Source: Promethearchaeota archaeon | GTDB taxonomy: Archaea > Asgardarchaeota > Lokiarchaeia > Sigynarchaeales > SOKP01 | Direction of reading: 5' to 3' | Assembly: GCA_016839905.1 (NCBI GenBank) | Contig: JAEOTJ010000219.1 | Span: 1-31,011 of the forward strand | Length of the DNA stretch: 31,011 nt | Part shown: positions 30,392 through 31,011 of the stretch, piece after piece | Layout: the number at the start of each line of letters is the position of its first letter | Numbering within the stretch: position 1 is the first letter of the stretch | Notes under the pieces: generated by a model | Told to the model about the DNA's origin: nothing | The model's input: only the letters and a program-made list of their open reading frames with translations | Databases searched by the model: none | Made by a program: the position numbers and the translations under genes

Positions 30392-31011
30392 AGAATTCAA
30401 GGGATATGAACGACCAAAAGGTCAGGTTGGTATTAGAAATAAAATTGTTATATTACCTAGTGTTGTATGTGTAAATAATGTCGCTAAGCAAATTGCAAAT
30501 AAAGTCGAAAATTCTGTGGCATTACCTCATCCTCTTGGCTGTGGGCAAATTGGGCCTGATTTTACACAAACCCTTAGAACACTAGCAGGTCTTGGTAGTA
30601 ATCCTAATGTATTTGGCGCAATCGTGATAGGATTAGGGTGTGAAAATTTAACAAGCAAGAAATTAGCAAGACAAATTAAAAGAACCAAAAAACCAGTTGA
30701 ATTTTTTGATGTTCAAGAGGTCAGTGGTGGTACTACTGCTGCCATTGAAAAAGGAGTAAAAATTGCTAAAAAAATGGCATCAGAAGCAAGTGAAATGAAA
30801 CGTCAACCTTTTGATTTTTCCCATTTAGTATTGGGATTAGAATGTGGAGGATCTGATTCAATATCAGGAATAACTACAAATCCAGCTGTTGGAATACTCT
30901 CAGATAAATTAATAGAATTAGGTGGTACCTCAATTTTACCTGAATTTACTGAATGGATTGGAACTGAACATCTCTTAAAAAAAAGAGCAGTAAATGAAAA
31001 AGTCGCAAGCA
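30381..31011 (+). CDS. uxaA: UxaA-type altronate/galactarate dehydratase catalytic subunit (partial)
   Basis: This gene continues past the right edge. About 210 codons are visible, starting MMTEEFKGYERPKGQVGIRNKIVILPSV. The GYxRPxGxxGxRN signature, HPLGCGQ, GLGCE and LECGGSD segments are those of the UxaA/GarD dehydratase family, which removes water from sugar acids such as D-altronate or D-galactarate to give 2-keto-3-deoxy acids. GGAGAGAG lies 7 bases before the ATG as a ribosome binding site. With the SAF-domain gene it forms a two-subunit form of the enzyme common in archaea and Firmicutes. It is a metabolic gene outside the transposon, and the exact sugar acid is not known. Confidence 0.93.
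   Translation, partial: MMTEEFKGYERPKGQVGIRNKIVILPSVVCVNNVAKQIANKVENSVALPHPLGCGQIGPDFTQTLRTLAGLGSNPNVFGAIVIGLGCENLTSKKLARQIKRTKKPVEFFDVQEVSGGTTAAIEKGVKIAKKMASEASEMKRQPFDFSHLVLGLECGGSDSISGITTNPAVGILSDKLIELGGTSILPEFTEWIGTEHLLKKRAVNEKVAS

Overview
The window is very AT-rich archaeal DNA, most likely from an Asgard (Lokiarchaeia/Promethearchaeota-like) genome. The right-hand chromosomal part carries a Ras-family small GTPase next to two longin/roadblock-like proteins. Elsewhere there are AbrB-type regulators, TATA-like promoters, a possible RPB10-like zinc protein and a surface protein with a C-terminal anchor. The lineage is inferred from gene content only.

The main content is a Tn7-like transposon with an unusual target selector. 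Reading leftwards from its right end (about 26.1 kb) there is a translationally coupled three-gene operon: a TnsA-TnsB fusion transposase (23063-25834), a TnsC-type AAA+ ATPase (22143-23063), and a protein that starts with a short TniQ/TnsD-like N-lobe and continues into 17 tandem C2H2 zinc fingers (20390-22156). A second TniQ-like/zinc-finger protein with 18 fingers lies further in (14165-16033). The finger framework is nearly invariant, but the positions that contact bases in classical fingers differ from finger to finger. This suggests TniQ domains guided to about 50-bp DNA targets by polydactyl zinc fingers. Upstream of the transposase gene five 17-bp repeats (25953-26123) look like TnsB-binding sites. 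The right end lies just downstream of the 3' end of a longin-like gene, as Tn7 lies downstream of glmS. The left end was not identified and may lie outside the window.

Layout: 1-1.9 kb, a partial RPB10-like zinc protein, a small membrane protein and an unknown protein; 2.0-3.4 kb, an HNH nuclease and a 43-residue membrane peptide; 3.6-7.2 kb, a winged-helix-like protein, a HEPN protein, a Mig-type T/G mismatch glycosylase and a 5-methylcytosine DNA methyltransferase; 7.5-11.8 kb, a probable operon with a radical SAM enzyme, a SAM-methyltransferase-like partner, a GHKL ATPase split by an in-frame stop, and a small HTH-like protein whose promoter has repeated ATCGAT sites; 12-18 kb, a zinc ribbon, two AbrB proteins and one AbrB remnant, a secreted Kre9/KNH-like protein, the second zinc-finger selector and an HD hydrolase; 18.3-20.4 kb, a thymidylate synthase and an HNH-like nuclease; 20.4-26.1 kb, the transposition operon and right end; 26.2-31 kb, chromosomal longin, TatD, longin and GTPase genes, a small helical protein and the two-gene altronate/galactarate dehydratase.

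Taken together the left and middle genes look like defence cargo (methylation with deamination repair, HEPN, HNH, GHKL ATPase) carried by the transposon, with zinc-finger proteins in place of the DNA-reading part of TnsD. That functional model is inference; the domain fusions, operon overlaps and repeats are read directly from the sequence.
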